Part shown: positions 9,414 through 18,469 of the stretch, piece by piece | Numbering within the stretch: the stretch's first letter is position 1 | Layout of the letters: each line of letters opens with the position of its first letter | Assembly (NCBI GenBank): GCA_028823445.1 | Contig: JAPKBH010000009.1 | Coordinates: 1-63,073, forward strand | DNA length: 63,073 bases | Reading direction: 5' to 3' | DNA from: Acidimicrobiales bacterium | Lineage (GTDB): Bacteria > Actinomycetota > Acidimicrobiia > Acidimicrobiales > MedAcidi-G1 | Notes under the pieces: model-generated | What the model was told of the DNA's origin: nothing | Seen by the model: the letters and a program-made list of their open reading frames with translations, nothing else | The model's database searches: none | Position numbers and translations under genes: made by a program

Positions 9414-9694
9414 CCGTCGGTCCACAACGAACATGCGTCGGGTGTCGACTGAAGAAGTCGGCGGTTGACCTTCAACGTTTGGCCTGGGACAGCGCAAAGC
9501 AACAATTGCGGATTGGGTCAAATGTCGGCGGCCGTGGAGCGTATCTTTGCCGCCAACAGTCGTGTTTAGCACAGGCCATAGAGCGTGATGCACTGAGTCG
9601 AGCCTTACGAACGACACTCCCTGAGGGAATATTCGCCGATTTGTTGAAGAGTTGGCTAGTAAAAGGTGACGGTTCCTCGGCCGAGAACGGGTGA
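9410..9694 (+). CDS. ylxR: YlxR-family (DUF448) nucleic-acid-binding protein, non-standard start
   Basis: Small basic protein normally encoded between nusA and infB. The frame reads RTCVGCR, then GRGAYLCR and a SRALR motif, which together are the family signature. The conserved RTCVGC lies at 9428-9445, yet no ATG, GTG or TTG occurs in frame between the upstream stop (9392-9394) and 9479. I place the start at ATA 9410, overlapping the nusA TAG, which gives [12 protein letters not shown] and 94 residues. A truncated start at TTG 9479 would lose the signature motif. A frameshift in the sequence is the other explanation. Confidence 0.8.
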   Translation: MAVGPQRTCVGCRLKKSAVDLQRLAWDSAKQQLRIGSNVGGRGAYLCRQQSCLAQAIERDALSRALRTTLPEGIFADLLKSWLVKGDGSSAENG

Positions 9695-9767
9695 ACAGGG
9701 TCGCTTCTGCGATAACGTCAGGCATTGGCTGTTTAGGCCATTTTCTATCGAAAGACTTAGAATCACC

Positions 9768-12566
9768 GTGGCGAGCAATATCCGCGTCTATGAATTGGCG
9801 CGAGAACTTGGAATGACCAATAAAGAGGTCGTGGATCTCTGTGGAACGCTGGGTATTGGCGTCAAGGGTCACTCATCGGGCATGCCCGAACCCCAAGCCG
9901 ACCGGGTGCGCCGTAAAGCAAAGCGTGAAGGCCTCACTCGTGAGGTGGTTGAAGAAGAACCAGAGCCGATTAAAGAGCCTGAACCAGCGCCCGAGCCTGA
10001 GCCTGAGCCTGAACCAGAGCCGGAACTAGAGCCTGAACTAGAGCCTGAACCAGAGCCGGAACTAGAGCCTGAACCAGAGCCGGAACTAGAGCCGGAACTA
10101 GAGCCTGAACCAGAGCCGGAACTAGAGCCAGAGGCTCAGCCTCCGGTTGTTGAAGAAGAAATAACCGAAGAAAAAGACACTTTGGTTGAACCCGAAGAGG
10201 CGCCTGCTGCGCCTATCCCACGAGTGATTTCTTCTAGCGGTTCATCCGCTCCACCGAAACCTGTTGTTGAGCCAGAAACTGTAGAAGTCAAAAAAGAAGA
10301 GCCGCCCGCTGCGGAAAAATCAGTAGTTCCTGACCCCGCAGAAAGGGTCGAACCGGCACCGCGTATGCCGCCTGCTGGGGCAACCCCTCCCATGTCGTCA
10401 ACGGGAAAACCTATTCCTCCGCCCCCCGGGCCACCTACTTCGAATAGTGGAAAACCTATTCCTCCTCCCCCCGGTATGGGTGGTCGGAGTACTGCAGAAC
10501 CTACGGGCGGTCCTCCGGGACGCCGTAATAGTCCTCCGCCAGCTGGACGTCGTCCGGCACCCGGTGGAGGCCCACGTGAATCGGTACCTGGTGCCGGTGT
10601 GCGCCCTGGTGGCGGACCCGGTGGAGGTCGCCCTGGCGGCCCAGGTGGCGGCCCAGGTGGCGGACGCCCCGGCGGCCCTGGCGGTCGGCGCCCACCACCT
10701 CGACGCAAAAAGCGCCGTCGTAGTCGTGAAGAACTACAACCGATGGGTACCCCGAACTACACCCCCGAAGATGCAGCAGTGCCGGAAGGCGAAGTGGTTG
10801 TTGAGCGTTCGAGCACCGCTCAAGAACTTGGCCCGAAGCTAAATCGTACCGCCGCAGACGTGGTGCGTTTCTTGATGCAGCAAGGTGAAATGGTTACCGC
10901 TACGCAGTCGCTCTCTGACGACATGATTGAACTCTTTGCTGCTGAAATTAGTGCGGAAATCCGCATGGTCGATTTGGGCGAAGAACAAGAAGTCGAGTTG
11001 CTTAAGTTGCTCGACGTCATTGACGATGAAGCCGACGATGAAGCAGCTCTACGTCCGCCGGTTATTACCGTCATGGGTCACGTAGATCACGGGAAGACAA
11101 AGCTTCTTGATCAGATCCGTAAGGCCAACGTGGTGGACGGCGAAGCGGGAGGAATCACCCAACATATTGGGGCCTACCAAGCCGAGCATGCGGGAAACAT
11201 GTTCACCTTTATCGATACTCCAGGTCACGAGGCCTTTACCGCCATGCGAGCCCGAGGTGCAGGAGCCACCGACATTGTCGTCTTGGTGGTAGCCGCCGAT
11301 GATGGGGTTATGCCCCAAACGGTGGAAGCCATTAACCACGCCAAATCTGCTGATGTGCCCATCGTGGTGGCTATTAATAAAATGGATCGTGAAAATGCTG
11401 ACGCAGATCGTGTCTTGGCGCAAATCGCTGAACACGAACTGGTGCCCGAATCTTGGGGCGGCGACACCGTAACGGTCGAGGTTTCGGCCTTGCAAAACAC
11501 GGGGATCGACGACCTTCTTGAAAACTTGCAGGTCATCGCCGAGGTAGAAGACCTCCGCGCCGACCCCGAAGGTCGTGCCCAGGGCGTAGTCCTGGAATCA
11601 AACCTTGACATTGGCCGTGGGCCGATGGCCACCATTTTGGTGCAACGAGGCACCCTTCGCGTCGGTGACCCTCTGGTGGCTGGTGCCGCTTGGGGCAAGG
11701 TCCGCGCCATGATCAACGACCAGGGCGAACAGGTTAAAGAAGCTGGCCCTTCTACGCCGGTTCAGGTACTGGGTTTGTCTGATGTGGCAGATGCCGGTGA
11801 AGGATTTGTGGTTGCTCCCAACGAAAAGATCGCCGGTCGAGTAGCCGACAAACGTGGCCACTGGCGTCGTCAGGCCAACATCGGCCGTGACGCCCACGCT
11901 CTTTCGGGCGGCGCTCGATTGGAAGACATTTTTGAGCAGATTCAAAAGGGCGAAGCAGCCAACTTGAACCTCATTGTCAAAGCTGATGTAAACGGCTCGT
12001 TGGAAGCGGTAATTGAGAGCCTGCGTAAGCTTGAACGTGAAGAAGTGCGCCTTTCTTTCGTACACCGCGGGGTTGGCGGTATCACCGAAAATGACATCCA
12101 ATTAGCGGCGGCCGCCAACGCCACCATTATTGGTTTCAATGTGCGTCCCGAACGCAAAGCTCGAGACTTTGCCCAAACGGAGAACGTAGAAATTCGTACT
12201 TACGAAATCATCTACAAACTGATTGAAGATATTGAATCCGCCATGGTCGGCATGTTGGCCCCCGAGTTTGAAGAAGTGGTCACCGGCGACGCAGAGGTTC
12301 GAGAAATCTTTACTGTCCCTCGAATTGGGCGTATCGCTGGTTGCCATGTTCAAAACGGCACTATTTCACGGGGCTCCAAAGTGCGCTTCTTGCGTGACGG
12401 GGCCATTATTTGGAAGGGCGATATCAAATCGTTGCGCCGTTTCAAAGAAGATGTGGCCGAAGTCCAAACCGGTTTCGAATGCGGTATCGGCCTCTCGGAT
12501 TTCCAAGACCTCAAGGCCGGCGATGTTATCGAAACCTATGAGGATCGGGAAATTCCCCGGGTTTAG
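9768..12566 (+). CDS. infB: Translation initiation factor IF-2
   Basis: GTPase that brings fMet-tRNA to the 30S subunit. I chose GTG 9768 (932 residues), since [12 protein letters not shown] is the usual IF2 N-terminus. An upstream in-frame start at 9666 would add 34 residues inside ylxR. Residues ~65-125 are Glu-Pro repeats, and ~200-320 are Pro/Gly/Arg-rich with many GGP and GGRP blocks. The GTPase domain starts with GHVDHGKT at about 437, then DTPGHEAF and NKMD. Domains II-IV follow. It is cotranscribed with nusA, ylxR, rbfA and truB. Confidence 0.97.
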   Translation: MASNIRVYELARELGMTNKEVVDLCGTLGIGVKGHSSGMPEPQADRVRRKAKREGLTREVVEEEPEPIKEPEPAPEPEPEPEPEPELEPELEPEPEPELEPEPEPELEPELEPEPEPELEPEAQPPVVEEEITEEKDTLVEPEEAPAAPIPRVISSSGSSAPPKPVVEPETVEVKKEEPPAAEKSVVPDPAERVEPAPRMPPAGATPPMSSTGKPIPPPPGPPTSNSGKPIPPPPGMGGRSTAEPTGGPPGRRNSPPPAGRRPAPGGGPRESVPGAGVRPGGGPGGGRPGGPGGGPGGGRPGGPGGRRPPPRRKKRRRSREELQPMGTPNYTPEDAAVPEGEVVVERSSTAQELGPKLNRTAADVVRFLMQQGEMVTATQSLSDDMIELFAAEISAEIRMVDLGEEQEVELLKLLDVIDDEADDEAALRPPVITVMGHVDHGKTKLLDQIRKANVVDGEAGGITQHIGAYQAEHAGNMFTFIDTPGHEAFTAMRARGAGATDIVVLVVAADDGVMPQTVEAINHAKSADVPIVVAINKMDRENADADRVLAQIAEHELVPESWGGDTVTVEVSALQNTGIDDLLENLQVIAEVEDLRADPEGRAQGVVLESNLDIGRGPMATILVQRGTLRVGDPLVAGAAWGKVRAMINDQGEQVKEAGPSTPVQVLGLSDVADAGEGFVVAPNEKIAGRVADKRGHWRRQANIGRDAHALSGGARLEDIFEQIQKGEAANLNLIVKADVNGSLEAVIESLRKLEREEVRLSFVHRGVGGITENDIQLAAAANATIIGFNVRPERKARDFAQTENVEIRTYEIIYKLIEDIESAMVGMLAPEFEEVVTGDAEVREIFTVPRIGRIAGCHVQNGTISRGSKVRFLRDGAIIWKGDIKSLRRFKEDVAEVQTGFECGIGLSDFQDLKAGDVIETYEDREIPRV
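9961..10140 (+). repeat. Glu-Pro minisatellite inside infB
   Basis: Imperfect short repeats of GAGCCTGAACCAGAGCCGGA type, in multiples of 3 bp, encode runs of EPEPE and ELEPE. Several 12-30 bp stretches recur exactly, so this part can expand or contract without a frameshift. Confidence 0.9.
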
Positions 12567-12571
12567 ATCTT

Positions 12572-12955
12572 ATGGCTCGACAACCCCGCCGCTCTAGTCG
12601 TTCTACCCGTGGCTATGACCGCACCGACCGACTTAACGAACTGCTTCGGCGCATCCTGGCAGAAGAGCTTGAACACATTGATGACGATCGTCTTATTTTG
12701 GCCACCATCACCGGGGTGGTGACTGACCGAGACCTCAGCCAAGCCAAGGTTTACGTTTTAGGAAATGTCGAAGACGACGACTTGTTGAAGGCTTTCGAAG
12801 ATCACCGAAAACAATTGCAGCGAGCGATTGGCACGCAAACTCGTCTGCGCAGGGTGCCCCCGTTGCTTTTTATCACCGACGAAGTCAGTCGTTCCGCTGA
12901 CCGTATTGAAACTATTTTGCGTGAAATAAACGACGGTACGGATGAACAAGACTGA
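12572..12955 (+). CDS. rbfA: Ribosome-binding factor A
   Basis: KH-fold protein needed for maturation of the 30S subunit and 16S rRNA 5' end. The 127 residues show TDRLNELLRRILAEELEHI at the N-terminus, then DLSQAKVYV and a C-terminal LLFITDEVSRSADRIETIL, all typical of RbfA. It begins 5 bp after infB and overlaps truB by 14 bp. Confidence 0.95.
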   Translation: MARQPRRSSRSTRGYDRTDRLNELLRRILAEELEHIDDDRLILATITGVVTDRDLSQAKVYVLGNVEDDDLLKAFEDHRKQLQRAIGTQTRLRRVPPLLFITDEVSRSADRIETILREINDGTDEQD

Positions 12956-13814
12956 TCCGCCACCCAACGGCATTGCCATCATTGACAAACCGTCTGGGTG
13001 GACCAGCCACGATGTGGTGGCTAAATCTCGAGGAATCCTGGGCACCCGCAAAGTTGGCCATTCTGGCACTTTGGACCCCGATGCCACCGGAGTGCTGGTT
13101 TTGGGGGTTGGCAGGTCAACACGCCTGCTTAAATACCTGACTGGGCTTTCTAAACGCTATACCGGGCAAATTGTGCTGGGTGTAGAGACCTCAACGTTAG
13201 ATGCGGCCGGAGAAGTAACGGCAACTCATGACATGGCGGGGGTCACCCTCGAACAGGTCGTGGCGGCAGCCCAGCAATTTATTGGGGCGATTGAACAAAT
13301 CCCTCCCATGGTGTCGGCTATCAAAATAGGGGGCCGCCGACTTCACGAAATAGCTCGCGAAGGGGGCGAGGTTGAACGACCACCCCGGCCAGTCACCGTT
13401 TACCATTTTGAAATAGCCGCAACCGAAGATCCGCTGATTTTTGCTTGCGATGTGTCGTGCTCTTCGGGTACCTATATTCGTACTTTGGCTGCAGATGTAG
13501 GAACGGCTTTAGGGGGCGGCGCTCACCTCACCGGTCTGCGTCGCCTGGCGGTGGGCTCGTTTACCATTGACGAAGCCCACCCGTTAGAGAAACCAGTACT
13601 ACTTTCTGCGGCGACCGCGCTGAGGGATTTTTCTTCGGTCACGGTGTCTGAAGAAATTGCCCAAGCAGTAGCCCACGGCAAGGTGCTGGACCTCGACCTT
13701 CTTGGAGTAGACGGGGACGGCCCATGGGGGGTTCTCAACACCGATGGCGAGTTGCTGGCCGTTTACGAACCACACAAGGGTCGAGCGAAACCTTCCGTGG
13801 TGCTGGTCGGTTAG
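12942..13814 (+). CDS. truB: tRNA pseudouridine(55) synthase
   Basis: Converts U55 in the T-loop of tRNAs to pseudouridine. The N-terminus reads GIAIIDKPSGWTSHDVV. The catalytic motif is HSGTLDPDATG with Asp45. SCSSGTYIRTLAADVG near residue 170 is the second conserved block. 290 residues is usual. ATG 12942 lies inside the end of rbfA, so translation is coupled. Confidence 0.97.
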   Translation: MNKTDPPPNGIAIIDKPSGWTSHDVVAKSRGILGTRKVGHSGTLDPDATGVLVLGVGRSTRLLKYLTGLSKRYTGQIVLGVETSTLDAAGEVTATHDMAGVTLEQVVAAAQQFIGAIEQIPPMVSAIKIGGRRLHEIAREGGEVERPPRPVTVYHFEIAATEDPLIFACDVSCSSGTYIRTLAADVGTALGGGAHLTGLRRLAVGSFTIDEAHPLEKPVLLSAATALRDFSSVTVSEEIAQAVAHGKVLDLDLLGVDGDGPWGVLNTDGELLAVYEPHKGRAKPSVVLVG

Positions 13815-13825
13815 ACCGGTTCGGA

Positions 13826-13831
13826 TAGTCT
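13826..13831 (+). promoter_or_regulatory. Putative leaderless -10 (TAGTCT) for ribF
   Basis: TAGTCT ends 6 nt before GTG 13838, in the short gap after truB. No Shine-Dalgarno sequence is visible. Confidence 0.5.
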
Positions 13832-13837
13832 GCGCTC

Positions 13838-14785
13838 GTGGAAGTTCGCCGTACGTTGCAACCGGATCGACAGGATTCTCTTGGCACTGTGCTGACCATC
13901 GGCGCCTACGACGGGGTGCATTGCGGCCATCGAAAAGTTATTGCTGAGGTATGCCGACTCGCCGAGGAGCGCGGTTTGGGTTCAGCGGTGGTTACTTTCG
14001 ACCGGCACCCTGCCTCGGTGGTTCGCCCCGAGTCTGCGCCTTTGTTGCTGACCGACTTAGAACAAAAACTTGAGTTGCTGGCTGCTACTGGCGTTGACCA
14101 AACTCTAGTGGTGCCTTTTGACGAGCAACGGGCGGCCGAAACCGCCGAAGATTTTGTTAGCAACGTTTTGGTTGGGTGCTTGAAAGTGAAACTCATTGTG
14201 GTGGGCGAAGATTTTCATTTTGGTTTTCGCCGTTTAGGCAACGTGGCGCTGCTGCGTGAGATGGGCCAAGCGTTGGGTTTTGCCGTTACGGGTCTTGGCT
14301 TGGTGGGCATGGATGGGGAGCCGGCACGCGATCATGAACAAGTGTCGTCTACCTTCATTCGTCGTGCATTGGGCCGTGGCGACCTTGACCGAGCGAACGC
14401 CATGTTGGGCCGGCCTTACGAGGTGCGAGGCATAGTGTCTAAGGGAGACCAACGAGGCCGCACGTTGGGTTTTCCTACGGCCAACGTACGGGTTGGAGCG
14501 TCAATATTGTTGCCTGCTGATGGGGTGTATGCCGGCCGCGTTGAGCTTCCTTCAGGCGAGGTGCGAGACGCTGCGCTTTCTTTAGGTACCCGTCCACACT
14601 TTTTCACCGACGGCGACCTTTTACTGGAGGCGCATCTCATTGATTTTTCAGGTGACCTTTATGGCCAAGAAGTAAATGTTTCTTTTGAAAAGAATCTGCG
14701 CTTACAGCAAAAATTTGAAAGCCTTGAAGCGCTGGTCATGCAGCTAGAAAAAGATGTGGCCAGTGCAACACAGTGGCTTCAGTAA
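13838..14785 (+). CDS. ribF: Bifunctional riboflavin kinase / FAD synthetase
   Basis: Makes FMN from riboflavin and then FAD. The N-terminal adenylyltransferase domain has GAYDGVHCGHRKV (HxGH-type nucleotide motif). The C-terminal kinase domain has GRTLGFPTANV near residue 210. Length 315 is normal. The GTG start is supported by the -10 hexamer 6 nt upstream. It acts downstream of the ribE-ribBA-ribH products made at 16605-18930. Confidence 0.95.
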   Translation: MEVRRTLQPDRQDSLGTVLTIGAYDGVHCGHRKVIAEVCRLAEERGLGSAVVTFDRHPASVVRPESAPLLLTDLEQKLELLAATGVDQTLVVPFDEQRAAETAEDFVSNVLVGCLKVKLIVVGEDFHFGFRRLGNVALLREMGQALGFAVTGLGLVGMDGEPARDHEQVSSTFIRRALGRGDLDRANAMLGRPYEVRGIVSKGDQRGRTLGFPTANVRVGASILLPADGVYAGRVELPSGEVRDAALSLGTRPHFFTDGDLLLEAHLIDFSGDLYGQEVNVSFEKNLRLQQKFESLEALVMQLEKDVASATQWLQ

Positions 14786-15514
14786 ATGTCGGTTACCAAT
14801 GTGTTGCTGTTGCTGGGGGGCGGGCTTTTCGCCGGAGTAATTAACACCATGGCGGGCGGAGGCTCAATGCTTACGGTGCCGCTTTTGGTTATGGCTGGGG
14901 TGCCGGGGAATATCGCTAACGGCTCAAACCGGGTAGGGATTTTGGCCTCAACGGCGGCGGCCGCTACGGCTTTTCGTCGATTAGGTGTAGAAGGGCTTTC
15001 TCGGGTGACTCCGGTTCTTTTGCCGGTGGTAGCCGGTGCGCTGCTGGGGTCGTTTAGTGTTTCTTTGCTCTCGGACGAACTTTTTGAGAAAATTTTTGGG
15101 ATTCTTATGGTCCCGTTGTTGTTGCTGGCTTTACGGCCGCCCCGGGCCGCTTTAGGGTCCTGGTCTCTGCCAGCCACCGTGCTGGTGTTTTTTGGCATCG
15201 GCCTTTACGGTGGCGCTTTTCAGGTGGGGATCGGCTTGCTGCTGGTCCTCGCCCTTTCCCGATCTGGGATGGAGCTCGTCCTGGCTAACAACGTCAAAGT
15301 TTTGGTAGCGATGGCCATCAACGTGACGGCGCTCCCGGTGTTTATTTTGAACGGAAAAATCGCTTGGGGCCCGGCCTTGGTTTTGGCAGCAGGTTTTGCA
15401 GTGGGGGGTGCTTTGGGGGCTCGTTTTACCGTGACCGGTGGAGAGAAAGTGATTCGGCCAGTATTGGCCTTGGCGGTGCTGGCTCTCTCGGGACGCTTGC
15501 TTGGCCTTTATTGA
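14786..15514 (+). CDS. TSUP (TauE/SafE-like) membrane transporter
   Basis: Integral membrane protein of 242 residues with about seven to eight hydrophobic segments. The N-terminal half has AGVINTMAGGGSMLTVPLLV, the usual TSUP motif with conserved glycines, and a related half repeats after residue 120. Family members export or import sulfite, sulfonates or other small organic anions; the substrate cannot be read from sequence. ATG 14786 immediately follows the ribF stop. It converges with the aldolase gene, with 7 bp of 3' overlap. Confidence 0.85.
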   Translation: MSVTNVLLLLGGGLFAGVINTMAGGGSMLTVPLLVMAGVPGNIANGSNRVGILASTAAAATAFRRLGVEGLSRVTPVLLPVVAGALLGSFSVSLLSDELFEKIFGILMVPLLLLALRPPRAALGSWSLPATVLVFFGIGLYGGAFQVGIGLLLVLALSRSGMELVLANNVKVLVAMAINVTALPVFILNGKIAWGPALVLAAGFAVGGALGARFTVTGGEKVIRPVLALAVLALSGRLLGLY

Positions 15515-16269
15515 CGGTCAGCGAGTTCGTTTAGGGCTCCGGCGAAACTCGTATCGAGTGACCCAAGGTCTTCCACAATGGTGACAACTTTGAAACCTTG
15601 TTCAAAGCGCCGAGCAGCCAGTGCGGTGTTGGCGTGAATGCCGGGCACTACGCCATGGCGTTTGCAGGCCGCCACGATGGTGTCCAGGGCTTCATCGAAG
15701 GGTGATTCGCCGTCGTGGTTGCCGGGGCCAAGGCCCAAACTTGTTGAAAGGTCTGAAGGCCCGACATAGATGGCGTCAACGCCTTCCACGCTAAGGATGT
15801 CGTCTAAAGCATGAAGGGCTGAGGTGGTTTCAATCATGGGCAGGCACTGCACTCGTTCAATTACTTGGTCCACATAGGCGGGACCATAAATGGTGGCCGC
15901 TCGAGTCGGCCCGACACTGCGGATGCCTACTGGTGAATATCGGCAGGCCGCTACTGCTGCTTGGGCCTCAGCAGCCGAGTTGACCATGGGAACGATTACT
16001 CCGGTTGCTCCCGCATCTAAGGCCCAACCGATGATTCCTGTTTCGTTGCTGGGCACTCGAACCAAAGTGCGGGCAGCTTCTGGTCGAGCAGCGGTTAGCA
16101 AAGGAACCAAATCTTCTTTGGTGACGAGACCGTGTTGCATGTCTAAACAGAGGTAGTCAAAACCGGTGCGGGCCGCAAGTTCCACGGCCATGCTGGAAGG
16201 GGTTTTAATCCAACAACCAAGCGAGGTTTGGTCAGTGTTGAAGAGGAGGGGGAAAGAGTCGTAAGGCAT
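15508..16269 (-). CDS. HpcH/HpaI-family class II aldolase
   Basis: Metal-dependent pyruvate aldolase of the HpcH/HpaI (4-hydroxy-2-oxo-heptanedioate aldolase) family, 253 residues. Visible residues are the catalytic His in LDMQHGL (~45), Arg in TLVRVPS (~70), metal-binding Glu in MIETTSALHALDDI (~143) and Asp in YVGPSDLS (~168). Related enzymes cleave hydroxy-oxo acids from aromatic or sugar acid degradation; substrate here is unknown. It is transcribed alone on the minus strand. Confidence 0.88.
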   Translation of the reverse strand: MPYDSFPLLFNTDQTSLGCWIKTPSSMAVELAARTGFDYLCLDMQHGLVTKEDLVPLLTAARPEAARTLVRVPSNETGIIGWALDAGATGVIVPMVNSAAEAQAAVAACRYSPVGIRSVGPTRAATIYGPAYVDQVIERVQCLPMIETTSALHALDDILSVEGVDAIYVGPSDLSTSLGLGPGNHDGESPFDEALDTIVAACKRHGVVPGIHANTALAARRFEQGFKVVTIVEDLGSLDTSFAGALNELADRQ

Positions 16270-16275
16270 AAACAG

Positions 16276-16281
16276 ACCTTA
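16276..16281 (-). promoter_or_regulatory. Putative leaderless -10 (TAAGGT, minus strand) for the aldolase gene
   Basis: On the minus strand TAAGGT ends 6 nt before the ATG at 16269. Same spacing as in the other leaderless candidates. Confidence 0.5.
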
Positions 16282-16344
16282 CTCTCTGGGCGTAGACCAA
16301 CGAACACCGGCTACATGGTTTGGCGTCTTCTGGGATGGTTCCGC

Positions 16345-16350
16345 TAACAT
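16345..16350 (+). promoter_or_regulatory. Probable -10 (TAACAT) of the riboflavin operon
   Basis: TAACAT lies 15 nt before the 5' strand of the FMN riboswitch P1 stem, which would place the transcript start a few nucleotides before the aptamer. No clear -35 with a standard spacer. Confidence 0.4.
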
Positions 16351-16365
16351 GGGCTTTACAAAAGA

Positions 16366-16508
16366 ATCCTCGGGGTTGGGTGAAAGTCCCTACCGGCGGT
16401 GAGTGGCTTAAAGCCACAAGCCCGCGACCCTTTCAAAGCATTTATGCAGAGAAAGGTTGATCAGGTGTGAGTCCTGAGCCGACGGTTAAAGTCCGGATGG
16501 GAGAGGAT
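16366..16508 (+). promoter_or_regulatory. FMN riboswitch (RFN element)
   Basis: The conserved RFN core is present: GGGTGAAAGTCCC then ACCGGCGGT, AGCCCGCGACCC, a P5 region, TGATCAGGTGTGAGTCCTGA, and GCCGACGGTTAAAGTCCGGATGGGAGAGGA. The closing stem P1 is ATCCTC (16366-16371) with GAGGAT (16503-16508). It binds FMN and lowers expression of the riboflavin operon that starts at 16605. Confidence 0.97.
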
Positions 16509-16561
16509 GCAGAGCAAGTATTTGCCGACAGCCTTGGGCTGCCAGCAGGTGAACTTTGTGA

Positions 16562-16598
16562 TCTCTCCTTCCTTGTGGGCAATAACCAAGAAGGGAGA
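16562..16598 (+). promoter_or_regulatory. Expression platform: hairpin hiding the ribE ribosome binding site
   Basis: TCTC-T-CCTTC-C-TTG-T-G (16562-16577) can pair with CCAAGAAGGGAGA (16586-16598), giving 14 pairs with three single-base bulges. AAGGGAGA is the ribE ribosome binding site. CTCTCC in the 5' arm is also complementary to GGAGAG in the 3' strand of riboswitch P1, so aptamer folding and site release should be mutually exclusive. No T tract, so control is most likely at translation. Confidence 0.75.
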
Positions 16599-16604
16599 AA
16601 CCGA

Positions 16605-17243
16605 ATGTTTACGGGCATTGTAGAAGAACTGGGCATGGTCAGATCAGTCGTGTCCCAAGGCGCAGGATGCCGCTTAACGGTAAACGCCGAACTTGTTCTT
16701 TCTGAAGTGAAACTCGGTGATTCCATTTCGGTAAGCGGATGCTGTTTGACAGTGGTCGACTTTGGCGCCGACGAAAAAGGTTCGTGGTTCGCTGCGGACG
16801 CCGTGCCAGAAACGCTCGACCGGACAATTTTGGGCCAACTCTCAGTAGAAGATCTGGTCAACCTTGAACGCTCAATGCCCGCTAACGGTCGTTTCGGCGG
16901 CCATGTCGTCCAAGGCCACGTTGACGGGGTGATTCAGTTGAAAAAAGTTCAATCCCTGGACGATGGTTCTCAACGATTGACTTTTCATCTCCCAGAAATG
17001 TTGGCTGGGCAAATTGTCGAAAAAGGGTCGGTAGCGCTTGATGGCATCAGCCTGACCGTGGCCAGCGTCAACCACGATGAAGCATCTTTTGATATCGCGG
17101 TGGTTCCACATACTCTCGCCGTGACCACGCTTGGCCATAAAGTAAGAGGAGACTCGGTCAACGTTGAGGCGGACGTGTTCGCTCGCTACGTGGCAGGGCT
17201 ACTGAAAGCAAAATTCGTACAAGAAAACAAGGAGCAGGCCTAA
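16605..17243 (+). CDS. ribE: Riboflavin synthase, alpha subunit
   Basis: Dismutates two 6,7-dimethyl-8-ribityllumazines to riboflavin. The 212 residues form two homologous lumazine-binding halves. The first begins MFTGIVEELG, and the second is seen near ANGRFGGHVVQGHVDG, with a later KGSVALDGISLTV. ATG 16605 has AGGGAGA upstream and starts exactly at the family N-terminus. Upstream in-frame codons back to 16467 lie inside the riboswitch. It overlaps ribBA by one base. Confidence 0.97.
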   Translation: MFTGIVEELGMVRSVVSQGAGCRLTVNAELVLSEVKLGDSISVSGCCLTVVDFGADEKGSWFAADAVPETLDRTILGQLSVEDLVNLERSMPANGRFGGHVVQGHVDGVIQLKKVQSLDDGSQRLTFHLPEMLAGQIVEKGSVALDGISLTVASVNHDEASFDIAVVPHTLAVTTLGHKVRGDSVNVEADVFARYVAGLLKAKFVQENKEQA

Positions 17244-18469
17244 TGCCGTTAGCTGATATTTCTCAGGCCATCGAGGCTTACGCCCGAGGCGAATTTTTAG
17301 TAGTGGTGGACGACGAGGATCGCGAAAATGAAGGTGATCTTATTATTGCGGCTGACGCTATGACTCCAGAAAAAATGACGTTCATGATTCGTCATACCAG
17401 CGGGGTTATTTGTGCCCCCATGTCTGATGGCCGTGCTGACGAACTTGACCTTCCGTTAATGGTGGTTGATAACACCGAGTCAATGCGTACGGCGTTTACG
17501 GTGACCGTGGACCTTGTCGCCGGAACCAGCACTGGTATTTCAGCTGCTGACCGTTCAGCGACGGTTGTTGCCTTGGCGGACTCTGCCCGGGTGCGTAACG
17601 AGTTCGCTCGCCCGGGACATATTTTTCCTTTGCGGGCTCGAGTTGGTGGAGTATTAAAACGTGCAGGCCATACGGAGGCGGCTGTTGATCTCTGCGCTAT
17701 GGCCGACCGGGCGCCAGTGGGCGTGCTCTGTGAAATTGTGAACGACGATGGGTCCATGGCCCGGGTGCCGGATCTTGAAGTATTCGCAGAAGAACACGGA
17801 TTGCTTTTTATTACCATTGCCGACCTTATCCGCTACCGTCGCCGTCATGAAAAACTGGTGGAACATTTTGCGGCAGCGCGTATCCCAACTCGTTACGGCG
17901 ATTTCACCGCACACGCTTATCGCTCCACGCTGGACGAAGACGAGCATGTGGCTTACGTTTTGGGAGATTTAAGTACAGTTGATGCCCCATTGGTGCGGGT
18001 ACATTCTGAGTGTTTAACGGGCGACCTTTTGGGCTCGATCCGTTGCGACTGTGGATCGCAACTTGATGCGGCACTTGAAGGGATTGGTGAGGAAGGGGCA
18101 GGTGTCCTGGTTTACCTCCGAGGTCACGAGGGGCGTGGCATCGGCATAGCGCACAAGCTTCGGGCTTACGAACTTCAAGACGAGGGATACGACACGGTCG
18201 ATGCCAACTTGCAACAAGGCCTTCCTGTGGACTCGCGTGAATACGGGGTGGGCGCACAAATCCTTTCTGACCTTGGGGTAAGCAAAATGCGACTGATGAC
18301 AAACAACCCAGTGAAATACGGTGGGCTTGAAGGTTACGGGTTGGACGTGGTGGGGCGCGTGCCTTTACAGATCGAACCCAACCCCGAAAATATTCGCTAT
18401 CTCGAAACAAAACGAGAACGCCTCGGTCATTTTCTTGAAAATGGTGGGGACGAAACGGAGAGCGCATGA
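17243..18469 (+). CDS. ribBA: Bifunctional DHBP synthase / GTP cyclohydrolase II
   Basis: Fused enzyme that supplies both riboflavin precursors. The N-terminal domain (1-~200) converts ribulose 5-phosphate to dihydroxybutanone phosphate and has DDEDRENEGDLI and the RPGHIFPL region. The C-terminal domain opens the GTP ring and has HSECLTGDLLGSIRCDCGSQL with three zinc cysteines, then RGHEGRGIG. 408 residues. The ATG overlaps the ribE stop and the stop overlaps ribH. Confidence 0.97.
   Translation: MPLADISQAIEAYARGEFLVVVDDEDRENEGDLIIAADAMTPEKMTFMIRHTSGVICAPMSDGRADELDLPLMVVDNTESMRTAFTVTVDLVAGTSTGISAADRSATVVALADSARVRNEFARPGHIFPLRARVGGVLKRAGHTEAAVDLCAMADRAPVGVLCEIVNDDGSMARVPDLEVFAEEHGLLFITIADLIRYRRRHEKLVEHFAAARIPTRYGDFTAHAYRSTLDEDEHVAYVLGDLSTVDAPLVRVHSECLTGDLLGSIRCDCGSQLDAALEGIGEEGAGVLVYLRGHEGRGIGIAHKLRAYELQDEGYDTVDANLQQGLPVDSREYGVGAQILSDLGVSKMRLMTNNPVKYGGLEGYGLDVVGRVPLQIEPNPENIRYLETKRERLGHFLENGGDETESA

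Noticed and set aside
9666..9767. IF2 start at 9666
   Set aside because: The 34 extra codons overlap ylxR and do not resemble the IF2 N-terminus, which begins at GTG 9768.
10136..10708. Long Pro/Gly-rich frames opposite infB
   Set aside because: They mirror the Gly/Pro/Arg-rich codons of IF2 and have no independent support.
16467..16604. Longer riboflavin synthase starting inside the FMN riboswitch
   Set aside because: The first 46 codons would lie in the aptamer and expression platform; MFTGIVEELG at 16605 is the family N-terminus and has a good ribosome binding site.
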